DNA from: Numida meleagris
Taxonomy: Eukaryota > Chordata > Aves > Galliformes > Numididae
DNA length: 64,000 nt
Assembly: GCF_002078875.1 (NCBI RefSeq)
Contig: NC_034414.1
Coordinates: 25,950,637-26,014,636, forward strand
Direction of reading: 5' to 3'
Shown here: piece by piece, positions 1 through 14,500 of the stretch
How positions within the stretch are numbered: position 1 is the stretch's first letter
Layout: each line of letters starts with the position of its first letter
Translations under genes and position numbers: made by a program
Notes under the pieces: model-generated
The model's database searches: none
What the model was told of the DNA's origin: nothing
What the model saw: only the letters and a program-made list of their open reading frames with translations

Positions 1-3000
1 TTCTGGAACCTTCAGATTTACTAAATATAAAGCAAGGCAAGCTAATGTTAAAGACATTTTCTTGCTCCTAATTGGAATATTTTTTGTGAAATACATGCCC
101 ATAGCAAAGATAACTTGACATTTCACTTGCAGCCCCTGAAACAAACAGGCTTCTCTTCTGTGGGAGAGAATTTGCAGTGTAGAAGATGCATATTTTCCCT
201 CCTCAAAGAGCAGTGAACTCTACAGAAAAGGCAGTGGTAAACCAGATCTGCCAGCTGTGTGAAGCAGCTGGTGCCCATTGTAAGTACAGGGGCAGCAAAT
301 TCTAGCTGTGCTCCCACAAGCCAGGCAGGACAGCACACAGCGAGCAAGGTGGGACAAGTAACCTGCAAGCTGTTTGCACAACAGGCTCTGGGATGAGAGG
401 GGAAGCTGAAGTAGATGTGGACACAGGCGCAACAGCCACAGCAACTTTAAGAGCAGCATCGGTGCTCAGAGCAAATGTCCAAAATTCATTGCCTGCAGGA
501 AGGCTATAGCCAGCATTTGACTGCAGGCACAATGTAAAGGCCTCACATGTGGCAGCAGCTCAGCAGTCAATGCTTTGTGCTGACAGCCAGGGTGTTCACT
601 TTGCGTTCTTGCACCTCTGTGTATCAAACAGCCACACTGAAAATGAAATCTACACTGGGGAATTTACACAGTATGGGTCTAATTCTTGTTACAATCAGCA
701 TGTGGGTTGAAATGCAGTAGTTAAGTCTCTCCAGAAGGAAACTCTCACATGGTAGAAATGCAGTGTCCTGCATAAAGATAGCTTCAGAGGGGTCTGTGAA
801 GAAATGGGTGGGGGGACTTGGGGATGAAGACTGAGCCCTCCTATGAAGATCTTGGATGGTGGCCCAGCCCTTGGCAAACAAAACTTCTGCAACAACCGAT
901 TTCTTCCTACACATGGTAGGAGCTTTTTGAAAGCCAATCTCCATCATGCCAACTGACAGGAAGAGCAAGAGAAGATCATGGGAAGCCACTGGATGGAAGA
1001 GCAAGGTCAGTAGTGAAACTGATCTTGCCACTACAAGGATGAGGCACTGAGGTCATAGTACCTGTCCTTGGCCTCTCTGTTACTTGGGCAGGAGACACCT
1101 TTGGTGTGATCCAGTGCAGCTGTTCTTGTGCCTTACGTACTTCAGTGGGAATACAGGAATGGGAAGAGCACAGGCCCCTTTCACCTTGTTACTTCTGCAC
1201 TCCGTGGTTCCTGCTGACACAGCTAACTTCCCTCCCAGCAGCAGCAACAGCAGGGCCAGCTCTTCTCTGCTGGTAGAAAGCAGCCATGTTCATGTACCTG
1301 CCCTAGAAATGTGTCACAGCTCCCTATTTTGCCTGTTCCTCAAGCCAGCCTGATGAGTGATGTTAAGACTTTGGGCACTTAAAAAGCCAGATCTTCACAT
1401 ACCACCCTGTACAGCTGCAGAGAAAGAGCACCATCCAGGCAATGGAGCCAGATTCTGGAGGTGTGGTGGATTTGTTTATGAAGGCTCATGACAGCCACAA
1501 AGTTTTCACAGTTTAAAAGCCAGATCTGGAATAAATATATGAGGCAGTTGTCTTTGTGTGAGAGAGAACCCTAAATCATAATGCATAGAAAAGGCCTTTT
1601 CAGGTCAGCCAGTAAAGATCAGCTTTTGTCTAGCAGGTATTTCTGCCACGTAAGGCAAAGAAGAAAAAAAGTCTAAACCTATTTAATCAGCAGTATAAAC
1701 ACACAGACCGCCCTAAAGTTGATGACACCCTGAAAGTGCTCTTGGTGTTTTCCTGTGACTCTGAGGAATCTGGGCTCCCGTGCACTGCAAAGTGAGCTGT
1801 AAGGTACCAAAGTGAAACCCCCTGGTGGCCTCCAAGACCCAGATCTCTGAGCTACAGACCTCACGAGCCGCAGATCTCTTGGGTAAGTGAGGCAGGGAAA
1901 AGAATGTCTTGGTGTTGGTCCTGTCCAAGAGAATCTACCGTCCTCTTCTGAGAACAGATTCTCAAGCCAGATGACTGGTCTGGTAGCACCATTCTTACAG
2001 CTTTTGATAGAAAATCTTTAACCAAACTCAAACCTGCAGAAATTGCAACAGCGTCTTGGGAATGCTGTGTACTACTTAACATAACGTAGGAGCAAATTAT
2101 TCTGATGCATGAGTAAGCCTTACTCGTATCCGATTTCAACACGCATTAGTAGCCTAATTTTTGTTATTATGCTCTCACCACCTACAAATACAACCTTTTA
2201 TCTGACACAGAGGGAAAAGTTCAGGAGATCATGATCATAGCAGATTGCCACAGATATCCTGTAATGTAAAAAACAAGTCCTGTGTTATACAATATATGCA
2301 AGATCTAAGGAGGTGTGAATGCTGTGGGCTGTGGGTAGCACAGCCCTCTGTGCAAAGGAGGACACTGTCTCTCCTTTAGCTGCAGAGTGCCACAGACAAA
2401 GAGAAGCAAAGTATACTCATCTTTGACATGTGGTCTCCCAAAAAATACAGCCTGATCCAATCAGACTCTGACTCCGTCAATACACTAGTGGCTTCTTGCA
2501 GCTTGAATTATTTCCATGCCATCTTTCAACTCTGTCAGCAACTCTTTCTGTCTTAATAACTTTAAATTATACAAAAAATAGTGATTAAAACAAGTAACTT
2601 TGTGTGGGAAATATAACTGTTGGATTCTACTTTTCCTAAAATATATATTAAGCTAAGTGTTTAAAATGCTTTACAAATATATGAGTAAATTCATGAATTA
2701 AATGACAAATGCATTTCCACAAAAAGTATTATCCAAAATAATCCCTGAGCAAAGACTAATCCTAAACCTGAAATTATTTATAATTTTATTTAGAGGTCCT
2801 GCTATCAGTTTTATTGAACTATAATATAAATCTATTATTATGTTTTAAAAAATTACTTTATTTCAGCTTTTTTCTTAATAGTGAATAATTTCTCACTTAC
2901 TGACCTTTTGACAACACATACTAGCCTTTTCAAAAAATTAAGGAAAATCTTTAGGGTCGATCCAATACTTTTCTGAAAGCCGTATGGTCTCCATGGAGGC

Positions 3001-3783
3001 AAATACTCTTGCTAAGTTCACTTCGGTTTACTTAATACGTAAAGATGCATAGCGACTTCCCTCCTATTGCATTCCTGGCCTGTTCCTTCTCCCCAAGACA
3101 GATATTTGAGCTGTCCTGCAGCTTGTTTTCTCCTACCTGAGTAACCACTGAGATTTTCTCTCTTCAATTCCACTCTCACCCATTCCACCAAGCCCCTAGA
3201 AACATTTCAGTCATCCTGTTTTTGCCTTGAAAGTCTGGTATTTCAAATGCATTTCAGTAAACATTTCACAGAAAGAGCAGTCTGACAACAAGCTATATAA
3301 TGTTCCTCTTTTTTTTTTTTTTAATCAAATACAGAAACGTGGAAGCACCTGAACATATTTTTGCTGTCTGCCAAAGACAGAGAGATGGTAGTAAAGCTCC
3401 CATGTTACCCCACAGCCTCTAGCAGCCACTCATCATCAGTGCTGGCATTTTCATCTAGAATCAGAGGTGCAGCACATCACAAAATGTAACTGATAATTAA
3501 CAGCTGTATTTGTTCAGCAAAACTGGTTTTGAAGCTTTTCAGCTGTTAAGATACTTCACACTGTACCCCAGCAGACCTTTGATATTTCCATTAATAGCAA
3601 CACTTCTGTAAACTGAAGGGTATTGTTTATAACAGACTGTATTCTAAGATTAGTCCAAATATACTGCAGTATCTGGAACCATGGTGACACTTCATACACA
3701 GACACAAGTTACAGTGCTCAGTTATACTCACTGCTTTCAGAACTGAACTACTGGGAAGTGCAAGGAAAGACTGCGATACTCAC
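1..3783. other. Copy 1 intron 2 (partial), no exon seen
   Basis: AT-rich sequence between copy 1 exon 2 and the left edge. I looked on the minus strand for the expected 137-base exon (a TxSDCYVxL-like peptide) and found none. It holds a poly-T run near 3309-3322 and only short unconvincing open frames. Confidence 0.6.
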
Positions 3784-3856
3784 ACAGATCTGCCTTTCTC
3801 AGATTTCTCATCCTTATGATTTTTACAGAGAGGGAGCTGCATGGGCATTCCTCACA
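3784..3856 (-). CDS. Copy 1 exon 2: start of the C2 domain
   Basis: The acceptor follows a GCAG at 3857-3860 and the donor is GTGAGT from 3783 downward. The exon is 73 bases, starts in phase 0 and ends after the first base of a Leu codon, exactly as in copies 2 and 3. It encodes CEECPCSSLSVKIIRMRNL followed by RKADL, matching the first strand and loop 1 region of group IV C2 domains. Confidence 0.75.
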
Positions 3857-5039
3857 CTGCAGGACAATGACAAAACAATTACTTGCAGAATTATTAAAAC
3901 ATTTATGCTTCAAAAAGCATGCCCTCACTTAAGTACATGTTGCAATTTTCAAAGTCATACAGCAAAATTGGAAGAATAATTCTCCTTCCCTTCATCACCA
4001 AGAAAAGGCTAGTTTTATCCCTTCCCATGAGGCTGTTTCAGTGGTTAAGGACAGGGGAAAGAGCAAAGAGGACAAGTAGGGGAGCATTCTGTCCTTTAAA
4101 CACAGAGTTTCCATACAAAGACCATTGCCAGATTCTTTTCATTAGTTCCCCTCCCTTCTGAAAGACTGAGCCTATAGGATCCTTAATGTTTCTGTGGCTA
4201 GTTTAGTTAGACTCTCATTCAGTTTATTTGTTAAGCCATGAGGGTCCCATACTGAAGGTCTCTATGCACTTCATCATTTCAGTGCACACTTACGCTTATA
4301 CACGTACCTGTTAGGAAGACATGCTCTTTTAATGTACATTTTACAGCTAAGGAAGAGGAGCAAAAAATAATGACTTGCTCATAGTCAGATACTAAGTTCA
4401 TTTCAGACCTGAGAAGAGGACAGAGCGTAAGATTCCCTGGAGTTCAGGAGGGAGTTTTAGGTGTTTCCCTGCCTGGAAAAGTTACACCAAAATAAAAATA
4501 ATAAAAATAAAATCACAGAGATTCTAGATGAAGCCAGATCAAAATTTTCTCAGGTGTCAGCCATGAATAAATGTCAAACTAGGACCATTTCTGTGTCCAT
4601 GATTTATCGCTGTTGTTAATCTGCGACTTTCTTATGTAAACCACTAGCAAGTGGCTGTTAGCACAGCTGTGTGGGCACAGTGAGTGCCCGTAGCTGGCAA
4701 AAGCCATGCTGAGAAAGACCCCAACATGCATAGTGCTTTCATCAAATCACAGACTCAGCCTGGGTCCCCAGCAAACTCCTGGCATCTCAGACTGCTTCCC
4801 AGCCTCTACATGGATCACCCAATGCATCTCAATTTCTCTTCACTAACAAAAATGCCTCCACAGGACTGCCTGGTTGCCTAACCTAAGTAAATACATACAT
4901 TAATTTGGACTATCATCTCCCAAGACCTCTCTGAGGCACAAGAGTCCCAATCTCAAACCCATTCCCAACCATCTTCAGCTTCTAATGGATTACAGCCTGA
5001 ATTTCTTACCTCACGAGCACTCCAGTATGATCCCATCAT
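3784..5039 (-). CDS. Copy 1: 5' end of a third PLA2G4E-like cytosolic phospholipase A2 gene (partial, runs off the left edge)
   Basis: Only the first part of this gene lies in the window. The secure piece is a 73-base exon at 3784-3856 that encodes the first beta strands of a C2 domain and matches exon 2 of copies 2 and 3 in length, phase and sequence (SVKIIRMRNLRKADL). A candidate first coding exon at 5010-5039 joins it in frame. The next expected exon (137 bases, carrying the first Ca2+-binding loop) is not seen between 1 and 3783, so it probably lies beyond the edge; the equivalent introns in copies 2 and 3 are about 6.3 and 4.2 kb. The gene has the same orientation and order as its neighbours, which makes it the most promoter-distal visible member of a tandem array. 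It could be a functional gene or a truncated remnant; the window cannot tell. Confidence 0.7.
5010..5039 (-). CDS. Copy 1 candidate first coding exon
   Basis: Ten codons (MMGSYWSARE) lead directly into a strong donor, GAG followed by GTAAGAAAT, in phase 0, which is the phase exon 2 needs. It lies 1.15 kb upstream of exon 2. The second ATG has A at -3 and G at +4, a fair initiation context. There is no homology support for these residues, because family N-termini diverge. The frame is also open further upstream (to about 5369), so the start could lie farther out. Confidence 0.4.
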
Positions 5040-8000
5040 GCTCCCAGCTGCATACAAGTCAGCTATGAGTGTCACGTCAGTGTTAGAGGCAACAGTTGGC
5101 AGTGACTCATGAAGTACCTCTGCAAACTTTAAGAAGCACCTGTTGAGGAGCAAGTGGATTATCCATGCCCCACCTTCTTCAGTGCCTGAAAGTATGGACA
5201 GGGAAGGGGAGGGAATTTGTGGAGTTTGATATCTGAACACCATGGGTATGTGTTTTGGGAAGGCTGTACACACCAAGGTGCTTAAAGGTATTAGCAAATC
5301 AAGGTAAGAGTGTGATAGTGCACAGCACAAGAATGGATACCCACGACCTGGCCATCTAACAATGCACAACTAGCGAAGATAGCAGCTATGCATAAGTTGA
5401 AGAAAACAGCAGCTCTACAGCAGTGCAATCAACAGTAAAAGGATTGTGTGTAAAACTTTTGAAGACTCCAAAATTCAGACAGATATTATTTATTTTCTTT
5501 CTTTTTGAGGTGGAAGCAGCAGAGTTACTTCTTGTTGGATTTTTCCCCGCTTTTCTGTATGTACTTGATCATATGTACTTGATCACCTTGCTTGTATCCT
5601 TTCCTGCTTTCAGGACACTCCCACAAACAAAAAATTTGACTTTGAGTAAACCAAGGAAAAAAAGAGCACATTTTCCTCCAAATTAGGACATACAGCAGAT
5701 ACGTGAGTGAACAGCCCCTCCATGAGTCCACTAACATGCCCAGATGTCTACAATGAGCTGTCCTCTTGGGAACAGCTAGAGGTGATATTGTATTCTCACA
5801 GTACCCATGCCTGCCTTCCTCTTCTGCACATATCAGGAAAATATGCAATAAAAAGAGAAGTTCTGGCCTGATATTCTAACCAAAAAGACACTGAAAAGCT
5901 CAAAATAAGGAACCTGAACTGTCAAAATGAGCATTGTGACTGAATCCTTAATGTCTGCCAGAGACGTTCTCAGGGATGTTCTCATTGTGTTTTTCAGTTA
6001 GTCCAGCTGTTATTTCAAGACATCTGAGTACTGCATCAGCTTTATCAAGTCTGTGAGCTCCTGGGATATGCCGGCTCAGTTTCATTTTTCAGCTCTTGCC
6101 TCTTGTCAGTGATCTTTTTTGGTCAGGACTTTACTGTCTTAGATAAGACAAGGCTTAGTTAGCGCTAGGACAAGGGGAAATGGCATTAAAGTAAAAGAGG
6201 GTAGATTTACATTGGATGTTAGGAGGAAATTTTTTTATTCAGAGGGTGGTGAGGCGCTGGCACAGGCTGCCCAGAGGAGCTGTGGATGCCCCACCATTCC
6301 TGGAGATTTTCAAGGCCAGGGTGAATGGGGCCCTGGACAGCCTGATCTTGTGTGTAGCAACCCTGCCCATGGGCGGGTGGGACTAGATGATCTTTAAGTT
6401 CCCCTCCAACCTAAGCCATGCAGTGATTCTGTGTTAAGGCTTGACTTAGGCCTCAGGACTTGTTGATGGTGAGCATCTGCTTCTTCCTGTTACTGCCATC
6501 TTCAGACTGGTTAGACCATAGGAGATCAGAGAGAAATTGTCTATGTGCATTTCTGGGAAACGTGTGGAGAAAAAAAGTCCTGTCTATAGCTCTTGCCCAC
6601 TTCTTTTAGGCCAGGCTACACAAGGCGGTGAGGGACGCCTGTGACTCTCACCCTGGCTGGCCATTGACAAAAGCCCAGCTGCCAACTCCTATCCATATTT
6701 CACAACTCTCCTGTGGGTCTAATGCCAAAAAGACAAGTTCTAATTCTAGAAAATACTGTTGTTTTCCAATAATTTGCCTCTGAGGAAAAATTCATATCAG
6801 AAACAGAAACTGCACTTCCTTCTCTGACAAATTTTCTTCACTGTTGTGTGAGTAGATTCACTTCCTAAAACACTTGAGCCTATATATTTTTTAACCAAAA
6901 CAGTTCATTTTTCTTCATAATATCTAAAAAAAAAAAGTCCTAAAATGCAAAGGATTCACTTATAAAATTCTGATTAGCGGAAGAGGAAGAAATATAAGAT
7001 AATTATGGTGCTATATACCCACACTCAAATGCAATGACAATTGACTAACATCCCTGCTTTGGTGGACAAGCTCTTGATTCTTTGGAATGACACACAATCA
7101 CCTCCTGTGTTACAAACCCGTCTCCTGTACAGCTTGAAAAGGAGTTCTGTGTTTTGCTTATGGGTTGCTCACCAGGTTGCCCTCATCAGGTGTGTGCACG
7201 CATCATTTAGTGCATTCCCAGGAAATGATCTGGGTGTTTCTTCATCTGTTCTGTGGTAGCTGTGCTGATGTTTGATTTAAGTCAGCTTTTTTTTTTTTTT
7301 TTTTCCCCTTAGCCACTGCATTTCAATATACTTGTCAAATGACTAAGTTAATATGTGGTAATTGTAACATCTTATTTTTTACTAGCATACTTATCAGCTG
7401 TATTGCATTTTTTATAGTTGTTTAACAAGTGTGAAACAGCAAAAAAACTATTATTACCTCATTCCATTTCAACAGTGTGATTCTGTGTATATAATTACCA
7501 TACACCTCACAATTCCCTCACATGCTATTTGTTTTGGTAATATTTCAACTCAGTACACCAAACAAGTTCCAGACAATGCTGAAGCAAAATTGCTTTCCAG
7601 GGAAATAACTGCAGCACACGTATGAGATCTGAGACAGAGCATGGTTGGTTGTGGAAGAAAATGGTAATAGCCTTTCAAAACAAATTCATAAGTTTGATTT
7701 AATTGATAAAAAGAGATCTCACTGAAGATCTAAAGGCCACCATCTATATATATCCATCACTCAACACAAGTCCGAAAAATTAAGTATGATATGATAACTC
7801 ATGACAGTTAATGACAAAAACATATGTGAGAAACAAAACTATTATGAGGTAGAACACCATTTAATTCAAGTTATTAGAACCAACTAAAATATTTTAATTG
7901 ATAACGCATGGTCACCACCTTCTATGGGCTTCACGGATTTGCTACCAGCAGTCCCAATGAAATGCTAGAATATTTTGCTTATGAAAAAATACTAATCACC

Positions 8001-8322
8001 GAAACAATATGAGATTGCAGAGAAGTTAAAAATATTTCCCTATCAGACACTGCTGAATTTGCATTCTGTGCGTAACAATAAGATGGTATCAACATCAGAT
8101 CAGTCTGTCTTGTATCAAAATTCCTGATCAAAAATAGCAACTATTATTAGTAAACTGAACTGTGTAGCTTTGAAGTCAGTATTTCAAGTTTGGGTGTTTT
8201 TTTGTTTTGTTGGGTTTTTTTGAGAAGGCTACATGGAAAGAAATGGCACTCCCCAAGAGTGAAGTGGCTATTGCATTTGTACATAAGTTGTGATAAATAC
8301 TTAGTAAGAGAGGAAATACTGT
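5040..8322. other. Intergenic region between copy 2 (3' end) and copy 1 (5' end)
   Basis: About 3.3 kb that would contain the 3' untranslated region of copy 2 and the promoter of copy 1. It carries one plus-strand CR1 fragment (6160-6433) and a poly-T run at about 7287-7304. On the minus strand, ATTAAA-type polyadenylation hexamers occur near 7860-7865 and 7698-7703, but nothing shows which is used. Confidence 0.6.
6160..6433 (+). repeat. CR1 LINE 3' fragment
   Basis: Shows the typical CR1 3' body (ttaggaggaaattttt... gaggcgctggcacaggctgcccagaggagctg... ggccctggacagcctgatcttgtg) and ends with degenerate 'gattctgtg' terminal repeats. Truncated at the 5' side. Lies between copies 1 and 2. Confidence 0.9.
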
Positions 8323-8561
8323 TCAACCAGTGGCCTGTGCCTGTGATACAGGCTGGCTCAGAGCCTGCTTCTTCCGAGCCACAGCCATGCGCAAGGCCTG
8401 AAGAATCATGTTCTCATTGTTCATGATGTTGTAAGTAGTCAGCTTCTGGAGTTTGTTGAAATCTTCTGCTTTCAGTGACACCTCCCTCGTTGAGTATGGA
8501 GAGCAGAAACTGGAGAGATCGACCTTGCCTTGTTCCATTTCCGCAGCACTGCGAGACATGC
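8323..8561 (-). CDS. PLA2G4E: Copy 2 exon 20: C-terminus and stop
   Basis: Begins after CTGACAG| and ends at a stop codon (8323-8325). Encodes [20 protein letters not shown] then [12 protein letters not shown] and a 13-residue tail. The pattern FxKLxKLxxYNxxNN is typical of the family C-terminus. The 3' untranslated part extends to lower coordinates. Confidence 0.94.
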
Positions 8562-11500
8562 CTGTCAGAGGAAAAGGAGGAATTTGCATAGTCCCAGGGA
8601 ATTATAGTCCTCTGATAGACTATGTCAAGAATAATTTAGGGGGATCACAGATGTGGTTGCAAGCACTAGTGCAGTCCTCTGATCTCTGAAAAATTTACTT
8701 CTGAACAAAGCCTTTTTGGAATTCATGAACAAGTGTCACTAGACATCATTCCATTGCAACTAGTACCTTCTACTGGTTGACTCATAGCATGCCATCTTAG
8801 GAATGTCATTCAAAGCCTTACCCTGTGGGTCCCAAGTAGAATATACACTAATGGTAGAAGGAATAAAGAGATGTACAGCACAGGATGAGACAGAACATCA
8901 GTTGCCTTGGAAATCATAATAAAAACAATTGCAGTGTCTAAACACTGGCCCAAAAGGACACTGTGACTGCATTTAACAAGTCTTAGTTTACATCCTGTTG
9001 TTTTCATTTCCCAGCACATACAAGCAATGCATTAAACAATCCAAGAAGAAAGCACAATGGTCCTCCTCAATAACATTCTATACCATAAACGTAATTCTTC
9101 CTAGATCTGACTGTCACAAAATACATAATTTGAAAACTATGCTTTGTTCTACACTCTTAAGTAAAATTCTGGAGATCACAAGAAGAAATAAGCTCCCATT
9201 CCTCTACTTGAGGAACACATTTCTTCTTTCTCTGAACCGCACCATAATTCAAACTGAAATTACGCACAAGATTTCACAAATAGTGTCATTCCATTTTGCA
9301 ATGTATTCACTAGTAGGAACAAGCAAGCAAACAAGGGATTCTTGTATTGGGATAAAGAAGAAACACTAAGAGTCAAATCACCCATTGGGTCAATAAAATA
9401 GCTGGATAGTGTTAACTTACCAGGTGCTACATATCTTTGGAAAGTGTCATTCACTAGTGGAAAATAAAGCAGGAGAGGAGCTCCTGGGGTGTCTGCACCA
9501 TCGAACATATAGCACTCTTTCAGGTTCTTCTCATCATCCTTCAACCCAAAGTTGGGAAATGGAATTCCCTGCTCTGAGAAGTAACTGCAAGCCTGTTTTA
9601 GAGGCTGGTCATTGCCCAGTAGCAGCAATATAAAAAATGGAAAACATAAACAAGATCAGGTTGTTTCTGAAGCCCAGTAATTCATGTTAAGTTGCACAAG
9701 ATAACTCAATAGCACTGTAAGGTTGGAGGTAACGAGAGCACATGCAGACCCTAGTTCTCCTGTTGCCTGAGGAGTTATTTGAAAATAGACTTGACATAAA
9801 ATACCTGTTATTTAGATATCAAAGAGGGTTTAAATTTGTGCCAAGGCACATCTCTAAAACTGAAGTACAATTTAGGAAGAAAGCAGGTAATTTCAAAGAT
9901 TGTTATAGAGCATCATTAATTAAAGGAGAATTGAGTTAGAATTTTTTTTTTATCTGAACGCAACAAAATTTGCAATCCTAAATTTGCAGTCAAAGACAAT
10001 AAGATTCACAGTCATGCTATCTGTTTATATAGCAGTGTTAACTTGTGAGTAGACTTCAACAGATTTTAGCAAGGTTTTGAAACCAGCTTCCTCATCTTAG
10101 ACTTCAAGTTTTAGAAATAATGTGAAATTTCAAGCATTTTATGAGTATTAAACCTCAAAACTAAAGCACAGAGCTCATTTGTCATGATCAAACTTTGTTA
10201 AATTACCTAAGAATACACTGAAGTAACACCAGTTTGTTTGAAATAAATATTTCTGAAGATCTTCAGATTACTAGAAAGAAATGTAAGTACAAGTAACTGT
10301 ATGTGCTCTTTTCCAGCTGCAGAATAGAATTTTTTTTTTTTCATCTGCCATTACCGTGTAGGAACAGCATTAAAGTATCATGCACATGAAAACAATGACA
10401 GAACCTTAACCAGAGAACTTTGCATTTTCCATGGTGCACTTCAGGGGCACGTTTACAATCACAAGTATGCATTTGGAATTCTGTCTTTTTATGTGGTGAA
10501 TATCACTTTTGAAAACTATACAACCTTTTTATAATCAGATTTCAGCAAATGAGGTAAGTCCATTTGATACCTTGCTTCAGGATAACCACATTAAGAGAAA
10601 AAATGCATTCGTTGAAAAAAGATGAAAATAAAGACAAAAATTGTTCACTTGCTAGGTTGTTCTTGGACAGACAAATTATGTATATTTGAGGAAAATTCAT
10701 AATAAGTTCTGCATCTAAATCAGAGAAAAAGCTTCTTCCAACTATATTTGTGCTATAAAATCTTACTTACAATTGTAATGGAAGTTGCAGCTCAACCATA
10801 ACAACTTCTTTGTGCCACTCTGTACTTTATTGGTGAAGAAGAGAGCTCTGACTATTCTACTTAGAGCTCTTTCAAAAGTGAGTTTAGAAAAAATGGAGAT
10901 ATTCTTCCCTCTGAGAATTTCTACTCTTCTTCTAAGATTTAGAAACACTTTTATCAAGTTCCATGGATAACATTTTATGGACACCAATCCAAAAGTTGAA
11001 GACAGCAAAGGAAAAACCATTATGAAACAATGACATTTTTGACTTCTCACCAAGGTCTGCGATCCTCCAGTGTAATTTAAGTGTATGATGACATCCACTT
11101 TCCTCTCTGGTCTCATAAGGGGTGGACAGCTAGTTTCAAAAAAGAAAGCTGCGTCCACCAACTCCAAGTGCTCTGAGTGGCCTCTCAGATCATTAGGAGA
11201 GGTGTCCAGCAAAGTGTCTAAAGAGTAAAAGATTTGGAGCTATTAGTAAGCTGCAGAAAAACATCAGTGAAGTTAGAAAACAAAAGGATGGCAAGCTCCC
11301 CTCCCATTCTGGATTTTTCCATTGCTTTCAGATATCACACAGCAATTCTAAAACTTTCTTCAGCCTCTCCACTCACATTCTGTTGGTTTTTCCAAACCCA
11401 TGAGCTGCACAAAACCCACGTCAGGTTTTCTGTACATGCAAAACACCACTCTAGTTATTTTAATCCCAGTAAGAACTGTCACTACTGAACACCCCCAAAA

Positions 11501-14500
11501 TTCAACAGCTGTGATACTGGAAGTGACGCATGAGCAGCAGTGATGTCTATACCTTTCCATTTTGCAAACTGTTCATGCTGTATGTACTCATTGTGCATCT
11601 GGAAGCCCCTCAGGAAGTTGTGGTACTTGGAGACAGCAGGGCGGTCCGTCAGGATATCCCGCAGAGTCGTGGAGAGGCCACTTGTAGGAGTGAACATGCA
11701 TGTAGCCATCTCATAGGGCTTCTCAGGCAAGTCTGGTTGTTCCTCTAGAGATACATGACATAAATTACATGCAGTTGAATTACAGTCACATATATATGAT
11801 CAGGAACAAAGAGGAGGAAGAATCAGTGACAGAAATGTCACCCAAATCTGTTCATCATGAAATCACTGACTTCACTTGAATTTTAACATGAAGGTGCTCG
11901 TGGATGTTTTTAAGGAATGGTCTTCTAGTACAGAGCTGCCTTTCTCAGCTGGTGAGATACATCCCTAAGTTCCTTGACTTCCTTTGACCTCTACTAAATG
12001 TTGCAGTTCAGCCATATTTTGAGGGAAGGATGCACAATTTAGGGGGAGTAAAAATTGGAAAAAAACTCTCAAGCTTCCTTCTGGCTAAAAATAGAGGTGA
12101 CAGGAGACCTTGGCAGAAATAATTATTTGCAAGCCTTTTAACTCAGCACCTCAGGGAACACCTTATATATTCATCCCTATCTACTTTCCATCAAGGTCTG
12201 TCTGATAGTGCCTTACCTTCCAGTATAAATTTCACCAATGCCAGTCTCAGATTAAGCAATGCACTGGCAATTCAGTAAAATCAAATCACTTTATATTCCC
12301 AGTGTCTCCTCGACTTTGAGATTGAGAGCACCACGCAGACAGAAAAATACGAAACAGAGAAATGTGAGTGCAATGATTTTATCAGAGGGGCCTGGAGGAG
12401 TAAGGTCAAAAGACAAAAGGTATTGTGGATTTACCTATTTCAGTCACTTTGTCTTGGGTCCATCTGTGCCAGAAGTCCTCTGAATTGTCAGCTGCATGCC
12501 AGGCATCCAGGAGGTTTTTGGAGAAGATACTGCTCCACATTCCTAGGAAGTGGGAGAGGTGTAATAGGCAATACTGAGGTAAACATAAGGAATTGGTTAA
12601 AAAACTGCCTTCTGCTCCTTCCACAGCTCTTTTATTTTTTTTTTTTCCTTTTTGCATTTCTATTCAGCTTTTTTTTCTTAGTCCCAGTGATAAAAACATG
12701 GGTATGTGTATGACTCTCAGGATGCATACTGAATTGAAGTGACTGAGGTATTGAGCCCTTTCTGATGCAAGCTGGTACCTCTGCTACTACATGCAAAACT
12801 ACAGCTTGCTGGGGACTAATTTCCCAAATCATTTTGGGAAATGTGTTCGTATTAAATTCTTGCGACTCCCCCAGGCTGGTAAGTCACCTTGCATGAAGCA
12901 GATTCGGGACTCGGGGAGCTTCTTCATCAAGCGACCCATGAAGAACTCACTGCCAAAATCCTCTGCACGAATGAAGGCGCCGTACTTCAGGAAGCCCACC
13001 TCGTAGGGCGTGAACTCTACCCACTCTGCCAACACACATACCAACAGTGTTAGCTCCACCAGCCCAGAGGACATCATGCTGTTAAAAACAGTAACTTGAG
13101 CAAATACTGAGTGAACCTCAGCGCTCTTGGAGGTCATCTGGTTTAGCATGAACCTAAAGCAAACCCTGCTGACCACTGCCTCTCAGGTCCAGCAGGCAAA
13201 AGAAACAGTGATCACGCTTTTCCCGAGGTTGGGAAAGAATAATGTAGGAGATGAAGGAAATTTTAAGCTACTCTTTCTTTTTATCTAGCAAGTGGGATGT
13301 TTTCTTATGAAAGGTGGGCTAGAATGTGGTTTGGTTTCTATTGCATTTATTACCTTCATTCAACCATAAAAAATGTTTATTAAGTGAACTTAAAGTTTCT
13401 GGGAATTGCTTTCTTTAAGAACTGATTGTATTTCTGAGGCAGTGTCGTGGATCTAGGCTGTGTTAGTCACCTGAAGGTAATATCTAAAAATGCACACTTA
13501 TGTGCCAGGAGATTCCACAAAATATTAAACTGCTGCTTTGTATCCTATGGCTGCCCAGCTATTGTTTACATCTCTGAATAGGACTTCTGGCTTGGAGGAA
13601 GAATTTAATAATATTTGTCATTATTCAGTGTCTATACCTACACTGTATCCCCTAAGTAAAAACAAAACTCTTTTCCCAGAACTGGAACATCATTACCTCT
13701 AAAATCTTTGGTAGTAACTTTGTCCTTGACATTCAAGGCAAGGTAGATGGGCAGAGGGTTCTGGCCCTGATTCACTGCCCGACGTTGATCAGAAAGCCTG
13801 TGGTAGCACTTCTGGATTTAAAAAAAAAAAGTTAGTTGATAATCAGTTCAATGAAGACATCAGCTTATAACGTCTGAATACGGAATATTATCTTAATTTC
13901 CACCTAGAGTTATCTCCATATTGCCAATAAAGAGGGCAAGAAAAAACACAAGAGAGAGAATAACTCTAGTTAGGAGAACCAGCTATGTTATGCATACAGT
14001 GTATGACACCAGGAATAAGATGCTTCAAATGCTGTTCTAGCTTTATGTTGTTAAATACAAGTGGGGAAAAAACAACAAACAACAGATCTGGCTAATTCTG
14101 CTATTATCATCTTTCATCTGTTTAACATAAGAGTTCAAGGCATGGTGTTACTGGCACTTCTAGCCAAAAACAGTCATGAAACGTATTGGAAATTGACATC
14201 CACAGAGGAAAAATCCTTGAGCTGTTCAATACCAACAGCTTATCTTTTACATAAAATGGATATCTTGAGTGTACTTCAGCCAAATGAAATTCTAGCATTT
14301 TTTTTTTGCTAGGTAGTAGCACTGAAGACAAAAATACAATGTGAAATATGATATGAAGCAGAAATACTTTTGTGGGTTTTTTTCTTTTTTCTTGCTTCAA
14401 CTGGAGAAAATATAAACAACATTTACAGGATTTTAAATAAAATTTTTTTCTCCAGCTGACATCATTCTGTCAGTTTATGTGGAAAATTTTGCTTGTATAA

